A stretch of DNA of 64,000 nt. Source: Actinomadura sp. CNU-125 (GTDB taxonomy: Bacteria > Actinomycetota > Actinomycetes > Streptosporangiales > Streptosporangiaceae). This document shows, one piece after another, positions 39,665 to 48,500 of this stretch (its first letter is position 1; every line of letters starts with the position of its first letter). The notes beneath the pieces were generated by a model. The model made no database searches, was not told the origin of the DNA, and saw only the letters and a program-made list of their open reading frames with translations. Position numbers and translations under genes: made by a program. The stretch is taken from contig NZ_MKJY01000444.1 in NCBI RefSeq assembly GCF_001942465.1, forward strand, positions 53,500-117,499, given 5' to 3'.

Positions 39665-40704
39665 GTGACGAGCAGAATGCTCCAGCGCGCGCTCGGCAGG
39701 TCGCTCGGCCAGATCAGGTACGTCTCGCCGGTCCGGCCGCGGCCGCCGACGGCGTCGTCGCCGCCGTCTACTCCCAGATGGAACGGGACTTCGGAATGCT
39801 CGCGCCGCCGGTGGCGCTGCACTCCCCCGCACCCGGGACGACGGCCGCCGCGTGGATGATGCTCCGCGAGACGCTGGTGGCCGGGGACCCGGCCGGACGA
39901 CCGGACCGGGAGGCGATCGCGGCCGCGGTGTCACACGCGAACTCGTGCCCTTACTGCACGGCGGTGCACGAGGCGGCGCTGGGCGCGCAGACCTCCCGCC
40001 GTGCCCCGGCTCCGGCGGACGGCCCGCGCCGGGAACGGATCGTCTCCTGGGCTCTCGGCATCGGGCGGACCGACGAGGAGCGGACCCCCGTCCCGTTCGA
40101 TGAGGAGCACGTACCGCGGTTCCTGGGGGTGGCGGTCACGTTCCACTACCTCAACCGCATGGTCAACGTGTTCCTGGCCGACTCGCCCGTTCCGGCGGAG
40201 GTGCCCGTCCCGGTTCGCCGGCCCATGATGTCCCTGCTCGGGCGGATCATGCGCGAGTCGTCGGTGGCCGGTCCCGAGCCCGGTGCCGCATTGGACCTGC
40301 TGCCGGAGGCGTCCCTGCCCGACGACCTCGCCTGGGCACGCGGCGACCGGTTCGTCGCCGCGGCCTTCGCGCGCGCGGCGGCCGCCGTCGAGGCGGCGGG
40401 CCGCCGCACCGTGCCCGAGCCCGTCCGCGAGCTGGTCGCGGACCGGCTGGCTCGCTGGGACGGCGGGCCGCCCGGCCTCGGGCGCGGCTGGGTCGACGAG
40501 GCGGTGCGGGGCCTGCCCGACGACCAGCGCCCCGCGGGCCGACTTGCGTTGCTCACCGCGTTCGCCTCCTACCGGGTCGGCGTGGCCGACGTGACGGCCT
40601 TCCGCCGGACCGATCCCGGCGACCGGGCGCTGGTCGAGCTGACCGCGTGGGCGGCTTTGACGGCCGCCCGACGGATCGGTGCCCTGCCGAATAACGCCAG
40701 GTGA
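39665..40704 (+). CDS. AhpD/carboxymuconolactone decarboxylase-like protein
   Basis: About 346 residues from GTG 39665 (GGAGA upstream) after a frameshift at about 39740 is repaired; the correct frame continues as AAADGVVAAVYSQMERDFG. The peroxiredoxin-like CMD signature is VSHANSCPYCTAVHEAAL with CPYC and a following His, the redox pair of AhpD. It is longer than AhpD because of a C-terminal helical half that I do not recognise. A thiol-disulfide or peroxidase role could protect against, or help shape, the enediyne. Part of the DUF5987-GMC operon. Confidence 0.78.
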
Positions 40705-40791
40705 ATGGTCCACTCAGAGGTTCTCCCAGGTTCACCGGAGACGAACCGGTGTTGCGTCGAATGCGGCCGGGCTTGAAGTCAAGGCTTGAAG

Positions 40792-40814
40792 AAAACCGGT
40801 TCGTCGGTTTGTAT
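40792..40814. promoter_or_regulatory. Candidate butyrolactone-receptor operator (ARE-like dyad)
   Basis: AAAACCGGTTCGTCGGTTTG (40792-40811) has arms AAACCG and CGGTTT around a 6-base spacer. The right half GTCGGTTTGT matches the ArpA-type half-site GG(T/C)CGGT(A/T)(T/C)G(T/G) at all but the first base. It lies ~110 bases before the StrR-type gene, and a ScbR-like receptor is encoded 3.6 kb away. Match by eye only. Confidence 0.45.
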
Positions 40815-40923
40815 TGAGCAGTGGAGACCGCCGACGGATCAATGGGGGCGCGGTCAACTCCGCGCTTGCTCTGTCGACTGGCACCATCTTTTGTAGCCAT
40901 TTCGATCGAGGTGGAGGGCAACG

Positions 40924-42012
40924 ATGGAGGGCGGCGCCGTTTCACGTTGTCCCGGTTCCGGGAACGCCGAAGCAGGGGGCGGTACCGCGGGCCAGGGGGA
41001 AGGCGTCTATTCCATCGCGATCCGGTCGCTGCTGCCGGCTGACTCCGCCCGGCTCGAAGGTGAGGACAGGGACCACATTCTTCGCCTCACCGAGGTGGGG
41101 ACGCCGTTGCCGCCCATTCTGGTGCACCGCCAGGTAATGCGGGTGATCGATGGGATGCACCGGCTGCGGGCGGCGATGCTGCGCGGCGAGGAGGACATCG
41201 AGGTCACCTTCTTCGACGGCAGCGCGACCGAGGCGTTCGCCCGCGGGGTCGAGATGAACGTCGCGCACGGCCTGCCGCTGACGCACGCCGACCGCCGGGC
41301 CGCGGCCGTCCGCATCATGGCCGCGCAGCCGCAGCTGTCGGACAGGGTGGTGGCCGAACGGACGGGGCTGGGCGCGCGGACGGTGGCGTCGCTGCGGCGT
41401 TCGACCGCGCAACTCGCGGGGTCGGACAGGCGGGTCGGAGCGAACGGTCGTTCGTGGCCGGTCGACCAGGCGCGGGGACGCCGGCTGGCCGCGGAGTTCA
41501 TCGCCGCACACCCGGACGCCTCCCTGCGGGAAATAGCCAGGGCCGCGGAGATCTCCCCGTCCACCGCGCAGGACGTGCGCAAACGCCTGCAGCAGGGGCG
41601 CGATCCGCTGCCCCGCGGGCGCGCGTCCTCCGGCGCGTCCCCGTCTCCGGCCGTGCCCGAGTCGGGTGCCGTGCCGCAGGCGCCGGCGGTGCCCGAGGTC
41701 CCCGCCCGGCCCGCGTCCGCATGGTCGCCCGACTCCGGCACCGCGAAAGTCTGGCGCACGGCGGCCGAATGCGGCCTCGCGTGCGCCGACCGCCCGGAGG
41801 TCATGCGCCGGCTGATGAAGGACCCGTCGCTGCGCCACACGGCGCACGGTCGTGAACTGCTGCGGATGCTGAACGCCCAATTCGCGAACGCGGGCGACTG
41901 GAGCGGGCTGGCCGACACCGTGCCGACGCACTGCGCGGAGGCCGTCGCCGGCCTGGCCCGCGAGGCCGCGGCCGCCTGGGAGCGGTTCGCCGAGGCGCTC
42001 GACCACCGCTAA
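40924..42012 (+). CDS. StrR-type pathway activator (ParB-like N-domain)
   Basis: 362 residues. The N-domain is ParB-like: SIAIRSLLPADSARLEGEDRDHI, PPILVHRQVMRVIDGMHRLRAA, then LTHADRRAAAVRIMAAQPQLSDRVVAERTGLGARTV, a helix-turn-helix, followed by a second one (SLREIARAAEISPSTAQDVRKRL). This is the layout of StrR and of the SgcR3-like activators of enediyne clusters. A Pro-rich linker (residues ~240-265) leads to a helical C-terminus. It is likely the direct activator of the biosynthetic operons, placed under butyrolactone-type control by the dyad upstream. Start ATG 40924 follows GGAGGG. Confidence 0.88.
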   Translation: MEGGAVSRCPGSGNAEAGGGTAGQGEGVYSIAIRSLLPADSARLEGEDRDHILRLTEVGTPLPPILVHRQVMRVIDGMHRLRAAMLRGEEDIEVTFFDGSATEAFARGVEMNVAHGLPLTHADRRAAAVRIMAAQPQLSDRVVAERTGLGARTVASLRRSTAQLAGSDRRVGANGRSWPVDQARGRRLAAEFIAAHPDASLREIARAAEISPSTAQDVRKRLQQGRDPLPRGRASSGASPSPAVPESGAVPQAPAVPEVPARPASAWSPDSGTAKVWRTAAECGLACADRPEVMRRLMKDPSLRHTAHGRELLRMLNAQFANAGDWSGLADTVPTHCAEAVAGLAREAAAAWERFAEALDHR

Positions 42013-42056
42013 GCGGCATTTCAATTACCGCTGCCGTTCCACCGGGTTACATTCGC

Positions 42057-42083
42057 GTGACGCGCGCCTTGAGCGCGCGTCAC
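42057..42083. terminator. Stem-loop terminator after the StrR-type gene
   Basis: Perfect 11-base arms GTGACGCGCGC (42057-42067) and GCGCGCGTCAC (42073-42083) with a 5-base loop, 45 bases past the stop codon. Confidence 0.65.
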
Positions 42084-42189
42084 TGCCTTGCGAAATAACG
42101 CAGCGAATTTATTCCGCTACTCTTTGAAACTGATTTCGGTCACGGTTCTATTTTGGTGTGGCCATATCACGACGTTATTGTTCGGGCCG

Positions 42190-42225
42190 TTAGCGTTGAC
42201 CCCATCGGATCACCCCTTTAGCGTT
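42190..42225. promoter_or_regulatory. Repeat in the AraC-gene upstream region
   Basis: The 8-mer TTAGCGTT occurs twice (42190-42197 and 42218-42225), 28 bases apart, in the AT-rich leader before the AraC-type gene (42314). AraC proteins often bind paired direct repeats about two to three helical turns apart, so self-regulation is possible. Weak evidence. Confidence 0.25.
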
Positions 42226-42313
42226 ATCACGACCGAGTCAAAGGGCCGGCAGGGCTGGAATGTGTGATTCGCCGCCGGGTAATTCTGTCCGCCCAGGATG
42301 AAGGGTTGCTCCA

Positions 42314-43087
42314 ATGGAATTGGTTTCCGACCAGGCCGTAGAGCGCGTCGTCCGTACCATGTACGAGAACTTCGGCGAGCAACTCACCATGGACGACATG
42401 GCCCGAACCGCGCTGTTCAGCAAGTTCCATTTCTCGCGGGTCTTCCGGCAGGTCACCGGCATCTCTCCAGGGCGTTTCCTGTCCGCGGTACGGCTGCAGG
42501 AGGCCAAGCGCCTGCTGATCTCGACCTCACTGACCGTCGCAGAGATCAGCAACCGGGTCGGCTACACCAGCGTGGGAACCTTCAGCACGCGTTTCAAGAA
42601 CAGCGTCGGGGTCGCGCCCACCCTGTACCGGCAGAACGGCGGGTATCGGCCGCTCATCCCCATCGACCCGCGCCGGGACGGATGGGGCTCCCGCTCGGTG
42701 ACGCTCGGAGGGCGGGTCTCCCCGCTGCCCGGAGGCGACGCCGGCCCGGTCTTCCTCGGCCTCTTCCCCGACGCGATCCCGCAGGGAGCGCCGGTCCGCT
42801 GCTCGGTCCTCGAAGAGCCCGGCGCATACGAACTCGCGAACGTCCCCCAGGGGACCTGGTACCTCCTGGCGTACTCGGTGTCGCAGGACGACGACGTGGT
42901 GGTCCCCGATCCCACCGTCACCGATCCCGCGCCGTGGGTGGGGTCGCGGGGGCCGATCACCGTCGGCGCGGACACGGACGTCCTCTCGGTCGACGTGGAA
43001 CTGCGACCGATGCGCGTCATCGACCCGCCGCTTCTGATGGCCCTGTTCGACCCGCGGATGGCGAGGGTGGACGCGACCGGGAGCTGA
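42314..43087 (+). CDS. AraC-family transcriptional regulator
   Basis: 257 residues with the two AraC helix-turn-helices at the N-terminus (TMDDMARTALFSKFHFSRVF; LTVAEISNRVGYTSVGTFSTRFKNSVG) and a C-terminal domain of about 140 residues holding PVFLGLFPDAIPQGAP and VPQGTWYLLAYS. The inverted order (DNA-binding first) is that of the pathway-specific AraC proteins of enediyne and other clusters. Together with the StrR-type gene just upstream it would control the cluster. Convergent with the P450 operon across a hairpin. The ribosome site (GAAGGG) is modest. Confidence 0.88.
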   Translation: MELVSDQAVERVVRTMYENFGEQLTMDDMARTALFSKFHFSRVFRQVTGISPGRFLSAVRLQEAKRLLISTSLTVAEISNRVGYTSVGTFSTRFKNSVGVAPTLYRQNGGYRPLIPIDPRRDGWGSRSVTLGGRVSPLPGGDAGPVFLGLFPDAIPQGAPVRCSVLEEPGAYELANVPQGTWYLLAYSVSQDDDVVVPDPTVTDPAPWVGSRGPITVGADTDVLSVDVELRPMRVIDPPLLMALFDPRMARVDATGS

Positions 43088-43119
43088 CGGCCTCTTCTCC
43101 CGGTGCGGAAACCCGCGCC

Positions 43120-43150
43120 GGGCCCCGGACGTCCTCCGCGTCCGGGGCCC
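43120..43150. terminator. Bidirectional stem-loop terminator
   Basis: Perfect 12-base arms GGGCCCCGGACG (43120-43131) and CGTCCGGGGCCC (43139-43150), loop of 7, between the convergent AraC gene and the leftward warhead operon end (43165). Confidence 0.7.
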
Positions 43151-43164
43151 CGGCGGTTATGGAG

Positions 43165-44547
43165 TCAGGAGGGGTGAACGGTCATGGGCAGCCCGCCCCG
43201 GATCCGCAGGGAGAGCATGGGCTCCGGGGTCACCCGGCGGCCCGGCACTCCGACCAGGCGGAGATCCCGGGAGACGAGCGCCAGGACGAAGGTGGCCTCC
43301 ATCAGGCCGAGATTGCTGCCGACACAGAACCGCGGACCGGCGCCGAACGGGATGTAGGCGTACCGCGGCCGTTCCCTGGGACTCCCCGGCTCCCCTGCGT
43401 TCTCCGGGGCGAAACGCTCAGGGACGAAACTGTCGGGCTCCTCCCAGTAGTCGGGGTGGCGGTGCAGCGTGTAGGGGCAGATCAGGACGTCGGACCCGGC
43501 CGGTACCCGGAAGCCGCCCACCTCGTCGTCGTTCACGGCCTGCCGGGTCAGGATCCACACCGGCGGATAGAGACGCATCGCCTCCTGGATCACCGTCGAG
43601 GTGTAGGTCAGGCGTCGCAGGTCGTCGTACACGGGCAGCCGGTCGCCGAGCACCTCGACGGCCTCCTCGTGCAGCCGCCGCCGCACATCCGGGTGCCCGT
43701 CGATGAGATGGAGGGACCAGCCCAGGGTGCTCGCCGTCGTCTCGTGCCCGGCGAGCAGCAGGGTGACGAGCTCGTCGTGGAGCCGCCGGTCGGCCGCCGC
43801 CGGGTCGGCTTCCTTCCGCACGGCGGCGACCAGCCGGGACAGCGCGTCATCGGCCTCCGGGGACCACCCGGCGCGGCGGTCGGCCACCAGCCGGTCGACG
43901 ACGCGGCGCAGTTCGGCACGGGCCCGGCGGAACCGGAGCTGCCGGGGCAGCGGCACCCACATCGGCACCATGCTCAGCGACACCATCTCGAACATGGCCT
44001 GGTCCTGCACCCGCTCGAACGCCCGCCCGATGGAGGAGAAGCCGCCGAGGTCTGCGTCCAGCAGCGTGCGGCCGAGGACGCCCAGGGTGAGCCCGGTCAT
44101 CTCCTCCACGACGTCGACCGTCCCCAGCCCCCGCCGTGCCTTGAGCCGTTCTACCAGGCCCGACGCCTCCTCGGCGACGGCCGTGGCCTGCGCGGCGATC
44201 CGCGCGTGCTGGAACACCGGCTGGATCGTCTTGCGCTGCTCGCGCCACCGCTCGCCCTCGCTCGTCAGCAGCCCGTCGCCGAGCGCGCGGCGGGCCTGCT
44301 GGAGGCCGATGCCCTTCACGTAGTTGCCGCTGTTGTCGGCCAGCACGTGCTTGGCGTGGTCGGGATGGTTGAAGATGTAGAGGGTCTTGGGCCCCGCCGC
44401 GACCCGCACCGCGTCGCCGTACTCGGTCACCGCCGACGTCATCAGGCCGAGCCTGTCCCGGACGAGCTTGCCGAAGACGCCCGGCATCGCGCGCCGCGGC
44501 GGGCCGGGCGGGACCCGGGCGGGGCCGCCCGCCGACCGGCCGCTCAC
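43165..44547 (-). CDS. Cytochrome P450 (enediyne warhead operon, E7-like position)
   Basis: 460 residues from GTG 44547, which overlaps the stop of the flavin reductase gene (GTGA) and has GGAGG. P450 motifs: I-helix LLLAGHETTASTLGW, EAMRLYPPVW for ExxR, RFAPENAG, and heme loop FGAGPRFCVG. The overall pattern (long N-terminus, HETTA, RYAYIPFG) is that of CYP102/CYP4-like fused-domain relatives rather than the class I enzymes at 9455 and 14743. It is last in the pksE-thioesterase-reductase-P450 operon, so it most likely oxidises the warhead. The E7 label follows C-1027 naming from memory. Confidence 0.9.
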   Translation of the reverse strand: MSGRSAGGPARVPPGPPRRAMPGVFGKLVRDRLGLMTSAVTEYGDAVRVAAGPKTLYIFNHPDHAKHVLADNSGNYVKGIGLQQARRALGDGLLTSEGERWREQRKTIQPVFQHARIAAQATAVAEEASGLVERLKARRGLGTVDVVEEMTGLTLGVLGRTLLDADLGGFSSIGRAFERVQDQAMFEMVSLSMVPMWVPLPRQLRFRRARAELRRVVDRLVADRRAGWSPEADDALSRLVAAVRKEADPAAADRRLHDELVTLLLAGHETTASTLGWSLHLIDGHPDVRRRLHEEAVEVLGDRLPVYDDLRRLTYTSTVIQEAMRLYPPVWILTRQAVNDDEVGGFRVPAGSDVLICPYTLHRHPDYWEEPDSFVPERFAPENAGEPGSPRERPRYAYIPFGAGPRFCVGSNLGLMEATFVLALVSRDLRLVGVPGRRVTPEPMLSLRIRGGLPMTVHPS

Positions 44548-45080
44548 AGCGGCACCTCCGTGGACTCCGTGGCGAACCGGCGGAACCTCCCGCCGGAGAA
44601 GAGCAGGGCGTCCCGGGAGAGGTGTTCGCTCATCGACAGCAGCCGGCCGGTGAAGATGGTGTGGTCGCCGCCGTCGTAGCTGCGCCACGGCCGGCACTCG
44701 AACGCGGCCACCGCCCCGCCGATCAGCGGCACGCCGGTGACCGGGCCCGACAGCCAGTCGACCGCGTCGAACTGGGCCGCGCCCAGCGGGCGCCGCCGGT
44801 CGGCGAAGTGCCGCGCCACCGGCTCTTGATCGGCGGCCAGCACGGAGATGCCGAAGTGCTCGCAGCCGTGCAGGGCCCGGTGCATGTTGGCGTCCCTGCC
44901 CACGCACACCAGGACCAAGGGCGGGTCGAGCGACACGGAGGCGAAGGAGTTGGCGGTCATCCCGTGCGGTTCGTGCCCGTCGCAGGTGAGCACGGTGACG
45001 CCGGTCGGGAAGGCGCCGAAGGCGCGGCGGAGCCGGTCCCGCTCGAACACCTCGCCGACCCGGTCGGACCCGGCATTCAC
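44544..45080 (-). CDS. Flavin reductase (SgcE6-like)
   Basis: 178 residues of the FMN-binding split-barrel reductase family (HpaC/SgcE6). Motifs: FGAFPTGVTVLTCDG at the N-terminus, GMTANSFASVSLDPPLVLVC, HFGISVLAADQEP, and a C-terminal GDHTIFTGRL, all family hallmarks. It makes reduced flavin with NAD(P)H for two-component monooxygenases; the HpaB-type hydroxylase at 27459 and the group D enzyme at 8211 both need one. Start GTG 45080 overlaps the thioesterase stop, and its own stop overlaps the P450 start, a chain of GTGA junctions that couples translation. Confidence 0.93.
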   Translation of the reverse strand: MNAGSDRVGEVFERDRLRRAFGAFPTGVTVLTCDGHEPHGMTANSFASVSLDPPLVLVCVGRDANMHRALHGCEHFGISVLAADQEPVARHFADRRRPLGAAQFDAVDWLSGPVTGVPLIGGAVAAFECRPWRSYDGGDHTIFTGRLLSMSEHLSRDALLFSGGRFRRFATESTEVPL

Positions 45081-45541
45081 GCCGGCCTCCCGATCTCCGC
45101 GAGGGGGGCCGGCGCGAACGGCGCCAGCGCCCTGGTGAGCGACTCGGGCACGCGGGAGGGGGCGGTCGCGCCGTTCGGCCCGCGCATGCACGCCACGCGC
45201 TGCCGCCCGCGGGCGACGAGGGCCTCGCCGCCGTCCGGATCCAGCCGCACGTAGTCGAAACTGAACTCCAGCTGCGTCTGGGCGAGCTCCACCAGGCGCA
45301 TGCGGATCGACAGCTCGTCGAAGGCGGTGATCTCGGCGAAGAACTCGCAGTCGACCTTCAGCGTGAACAGCTTCAGGTCCGCCTGCAGATCGTCCAATAC
45401 GCTCGGCGCGAGACGCTTGAGGAACATCTCGCGGCACCGTCCCTGCCAGCTCAGATAGTTGACGTAGTAGACGTTGCCGACGAGGTTGGTCTCCTCGAAA
45501 CCGACGGTGTGCCGGTACTCGAAGTAGTCGTTCATGGTCAC
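45077..45541 (-). CDS. tebC: Enediyne thioesterase (TEBC/E10), hotdog fold
   Basis: About 154 residues with the hotdog pattern FEETNLVGNVYYVNYLSWQGRCRE, in which Asn/Tyr and Arg positions replace the Asp of 4-hydroxybenzoyl-CoA thioesterases, and a C-terminal FDYVRLD strand. E10 releases the nascent polyene from PksE, giving 1,3,5,7,9,11,13-pentadecaheptaene in vitro. It starts either at GTG 45541, overlapping the pksE stop, or at ATG 45535. Its immediate neighbour pksE makes the assignment secure. It is part of the coupled leftward warhead operon. Confidence 0.95.
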   Translation of the reverse strand: MTMNDYFEYRHTVGFEETNLVGNVYYVNYLSWQGRCREMFLKRLAPSVLDDLQADLKLFTLKVDCEFFAEITAFDELSIRMRLVELAQTQLEFSFDYVRLDPDGGEALVARGRQRVACMRGPNGATAPSRVPESLTRALAPFAPAPLAEIGRPA

Positions 45542-48500
45542 GACCGCCCTTCTCCGGTCAGGACTGCGAACACGACCGGGCCGGTGACGCCCCGCACGGT
45601 CGTGGCGAACGTGGCGACGCGCAGATCCCCCGAGGCCAGAACGGCCCAGCCGCTCCGGTCGGGGACGCCCGCCGCGGGTGCCGACGCGGTGAGGGGGGCG
45701 TCCTGCGGCATCCCTGCCTTCTGCAGGCACTCGACGGCGGTCCAGACCCGCGTCGCCGCGACATCGGCGTCCTCGCTCCGCTCCCGCGCCAGCAGGTCGG
45801 CGAGCGCGCGGTGCGGGCCGAGCAGTCCGTCCCATCCGCCGGGCGGCTCGGCCACGGACTCGACGTCACAGGCCGCCGGGCCGTCCGCGGTGACGCACAG
45901 GGTGAGGCCCGGACCGTGGGAGGCCGAGACCGTCTTCTCTCCGTCGACCTCCGGGTGCCCGTCCGGCCGGTACCGGACGCCGACCCGGCGGCCCGCGGCC
46001 CGCCCGGCCGCCAGGGCGGTCACCGTTCTGCGGTCGTCGCGTCCCGCGACGCCACCGGCCGGATGCGGCTCCACGACGATCGCCGCCCGGACCCCGAGAA
46101 CCTCTTCGACCGCGCGTTCCAGGTAGGGGCCGAGGAGCGGCGCGGCCCAGGGGCCCTGGCCGTCGGACCTGCCGACGGCCTGGAGGCGGAGGCCTTCCCA
46201 GCGCTCGACGACCCGGCCGTCCGCGCCCCTGACGGCGATGTCGTAGACGTAGGTGTCGCCGTGGCGTTCCCGTTCCGTCGCGCAGTACCGCAATCCGGTC
46301 GCGCCCGGCGCCCGGTCGGCGACCGGCCAGAGACGCTCGATGCCCGTTGGGAGCAGGGTGGCGTCGGGCACGCACACCTGGTTGCCGTGCATCAGCGCGT
46401 CCCGCATCCCGGGATCGCCGAGCAGCAGCCGTCCCGGAAGGAACCCGGCGAACCAGTCCCCCTCGCCGGTGGCCACGTCGGCGTCGACGCGGCGGGCCGC
46501 AGCGTGGTGGTAGCCGCGGAGCCTCTGGAACCTGCCGCCCTGGAACAGCACCGTTCCGTACATATCGGCGGCGGGATCCAGCGCGACCATCGGCAGGTCG
46601 CCGTCCACCTGCTCCGGCGGGCCCGCAGGGGCGTCCCCGGCGCCGAAACGCAGGCGGGCCCTGAAATGGTCGGCCGCGAATCCCGTCTCGGCGCTGCGGA
46701 CGACGGCGTCGACGGTGCCGTCCTCGGCGACGACCGCGGCGATCCGGATCGTCGTGCTGCCGTCCGGCGGGACCACGACCGGGCGCGGGAACTCGGCGTG
46801 CTCGATCACGGGGGCGTCCTCGCGCCCCGCGGCCGCCGCGCCCACCTGGGCCATGGCCTCCATGCCGAACACGGCGGGGAACAGGAGATTGCCGTCGAAG
46901 GCGTGGTCGGCGAGGTAGAGGTCGGTGCCCGGGTTGAGTTCGACCTCGGTGACCAGCTCGATGCCCGGGTAAGAGACCAGGGGCCGCTCCAGGAACCGCA
47001 GCAGCGGCGGCTCCGGGCGCTCCCGGCGGACCGTGTCGATGCGGCCCGTGCGGCCGCTGACGACGACGACGCGCGGGGCGTCCGGATCGCCGGCCAGCCG
47101 GCGCATCAGCTCCACGCCGGTGTCCGGCGGGATCGCGGTGATGCCGTCGCGGCCGAGGGCGTCCACGACCGAGAGGCGCTCGCCCATGCCGACCCCCGAC
47201 CACACCGACCACTCCAAGCACAGGCAACGGCAGCCGGGATGGCGTTCGGCCACCTCCTCGGTGAGCCCGGCCAGCCACTCGTTGGCCACGGAGTAATGCG
47301 CCTCGCCCGCGAGCCCGGCCCGGCCGATGATGCTGCCGAACGTGACGAGCATGCGCAGCCGCTCCGGGGCGACGGCGTCCAGCACGGTGCGCAGCCCGCC
47401 CACCTTGGGGGCGAGGGCGCCGCGCAGGGCCGCCTCGTCGAGGCCGGCCAGCGCGGCCGGTTCGTTGCGTCCCGCCCCGTGCAGGATCGCGGTCACCGGG
47501 CCGAGGTCACGGGTCACCTCGGCGACGGCCTCGCGCACCTGGTCCGGATCGGTGACATCGGCGCGGACGAACAGGTCCGCGACCCGTGCCCGGCCATCCG
47601 TCCCAGGTTGGCCGCCAGCTCCGCGTCCTCGGCGGGGTCGGACCGGCCCATGATCGCCAGCCGCGCGCCGGTGTCGGCGGCGAGGGCCATGGCGCACTCC
47701 GCGGTGATCCCCTTGCCGCCGCCGGTGACCAGCAGGACGTCGTCGCCGCCGAGCGGCGGGCGGGGCTCGCCGGCGGGGGCCGGCAACGGCCGCAGGGTCG
47801 GCACGCGCCGGACGCCCGCCGCGTCGTAGACGGCCTCGGAGAATCCGGTGGTGGCCGCCGTCTCGCCGACGATCCACGGCACCGCGTCCGGTGTGCCCGG
47901 TACGGTCACCACCGTCACGCGGACCCCCGGTGCCTCCTGACGGAGCGTCTTGGCGATGCCGGCCGCTCCGCGCCCGTGCTGGACGAGGACGAACCGGGTG
48001 CCGGTCAGCGCCGCCTTGGCGCCGTCGAGCGCCAGGCGCAGGTCCGGCTCGGTGCAGTCTTCCGGCAGGCAGACCAGCACGCCCGCGCCCAGGCCCGCGG
48101 TCTCGAGTCCACGACGCAGCCGGTCGGCGAACGGGTGATCCGCGGAGGCGAACACCTGCCAGGCCCCGTTCTCCCCGGCCGGGCCGGGCCCGGGCGGCGG
48201 TTCCTCGGCGAGATCGATCGCGAAGGGGCGCACCCAGGACGCCGCGCCCTCCACCACGGGCGCGAGGTCCGCGCCGGAACCCGTCGCGGCGAGCGTGTCG
48301 AGGAACTCGGCGAGCTCGGCGAGGGTGGCCGTGGCGAAGCTGGCCGGTGCGGCGCCGGGCTGGAGTCCCAGCGCGAGCGCCGCCTGGTTCATGATCTGGC
48401 CCACGGTGATGGAACTCAGATGCAGGTCGTCGAGCAGCGTGCTGTCACCGCGCACGGCCTCGGCGGGCAACTCGGCGCGCTCCGCCGCCAGGCGCCGCAG

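Noticed and set aside
42298..44679. Long + strand frame across the AraC gene and the convergent P450
   Set aside because: It covers a gene in another frame and an antisense P450; no coherent protein features.
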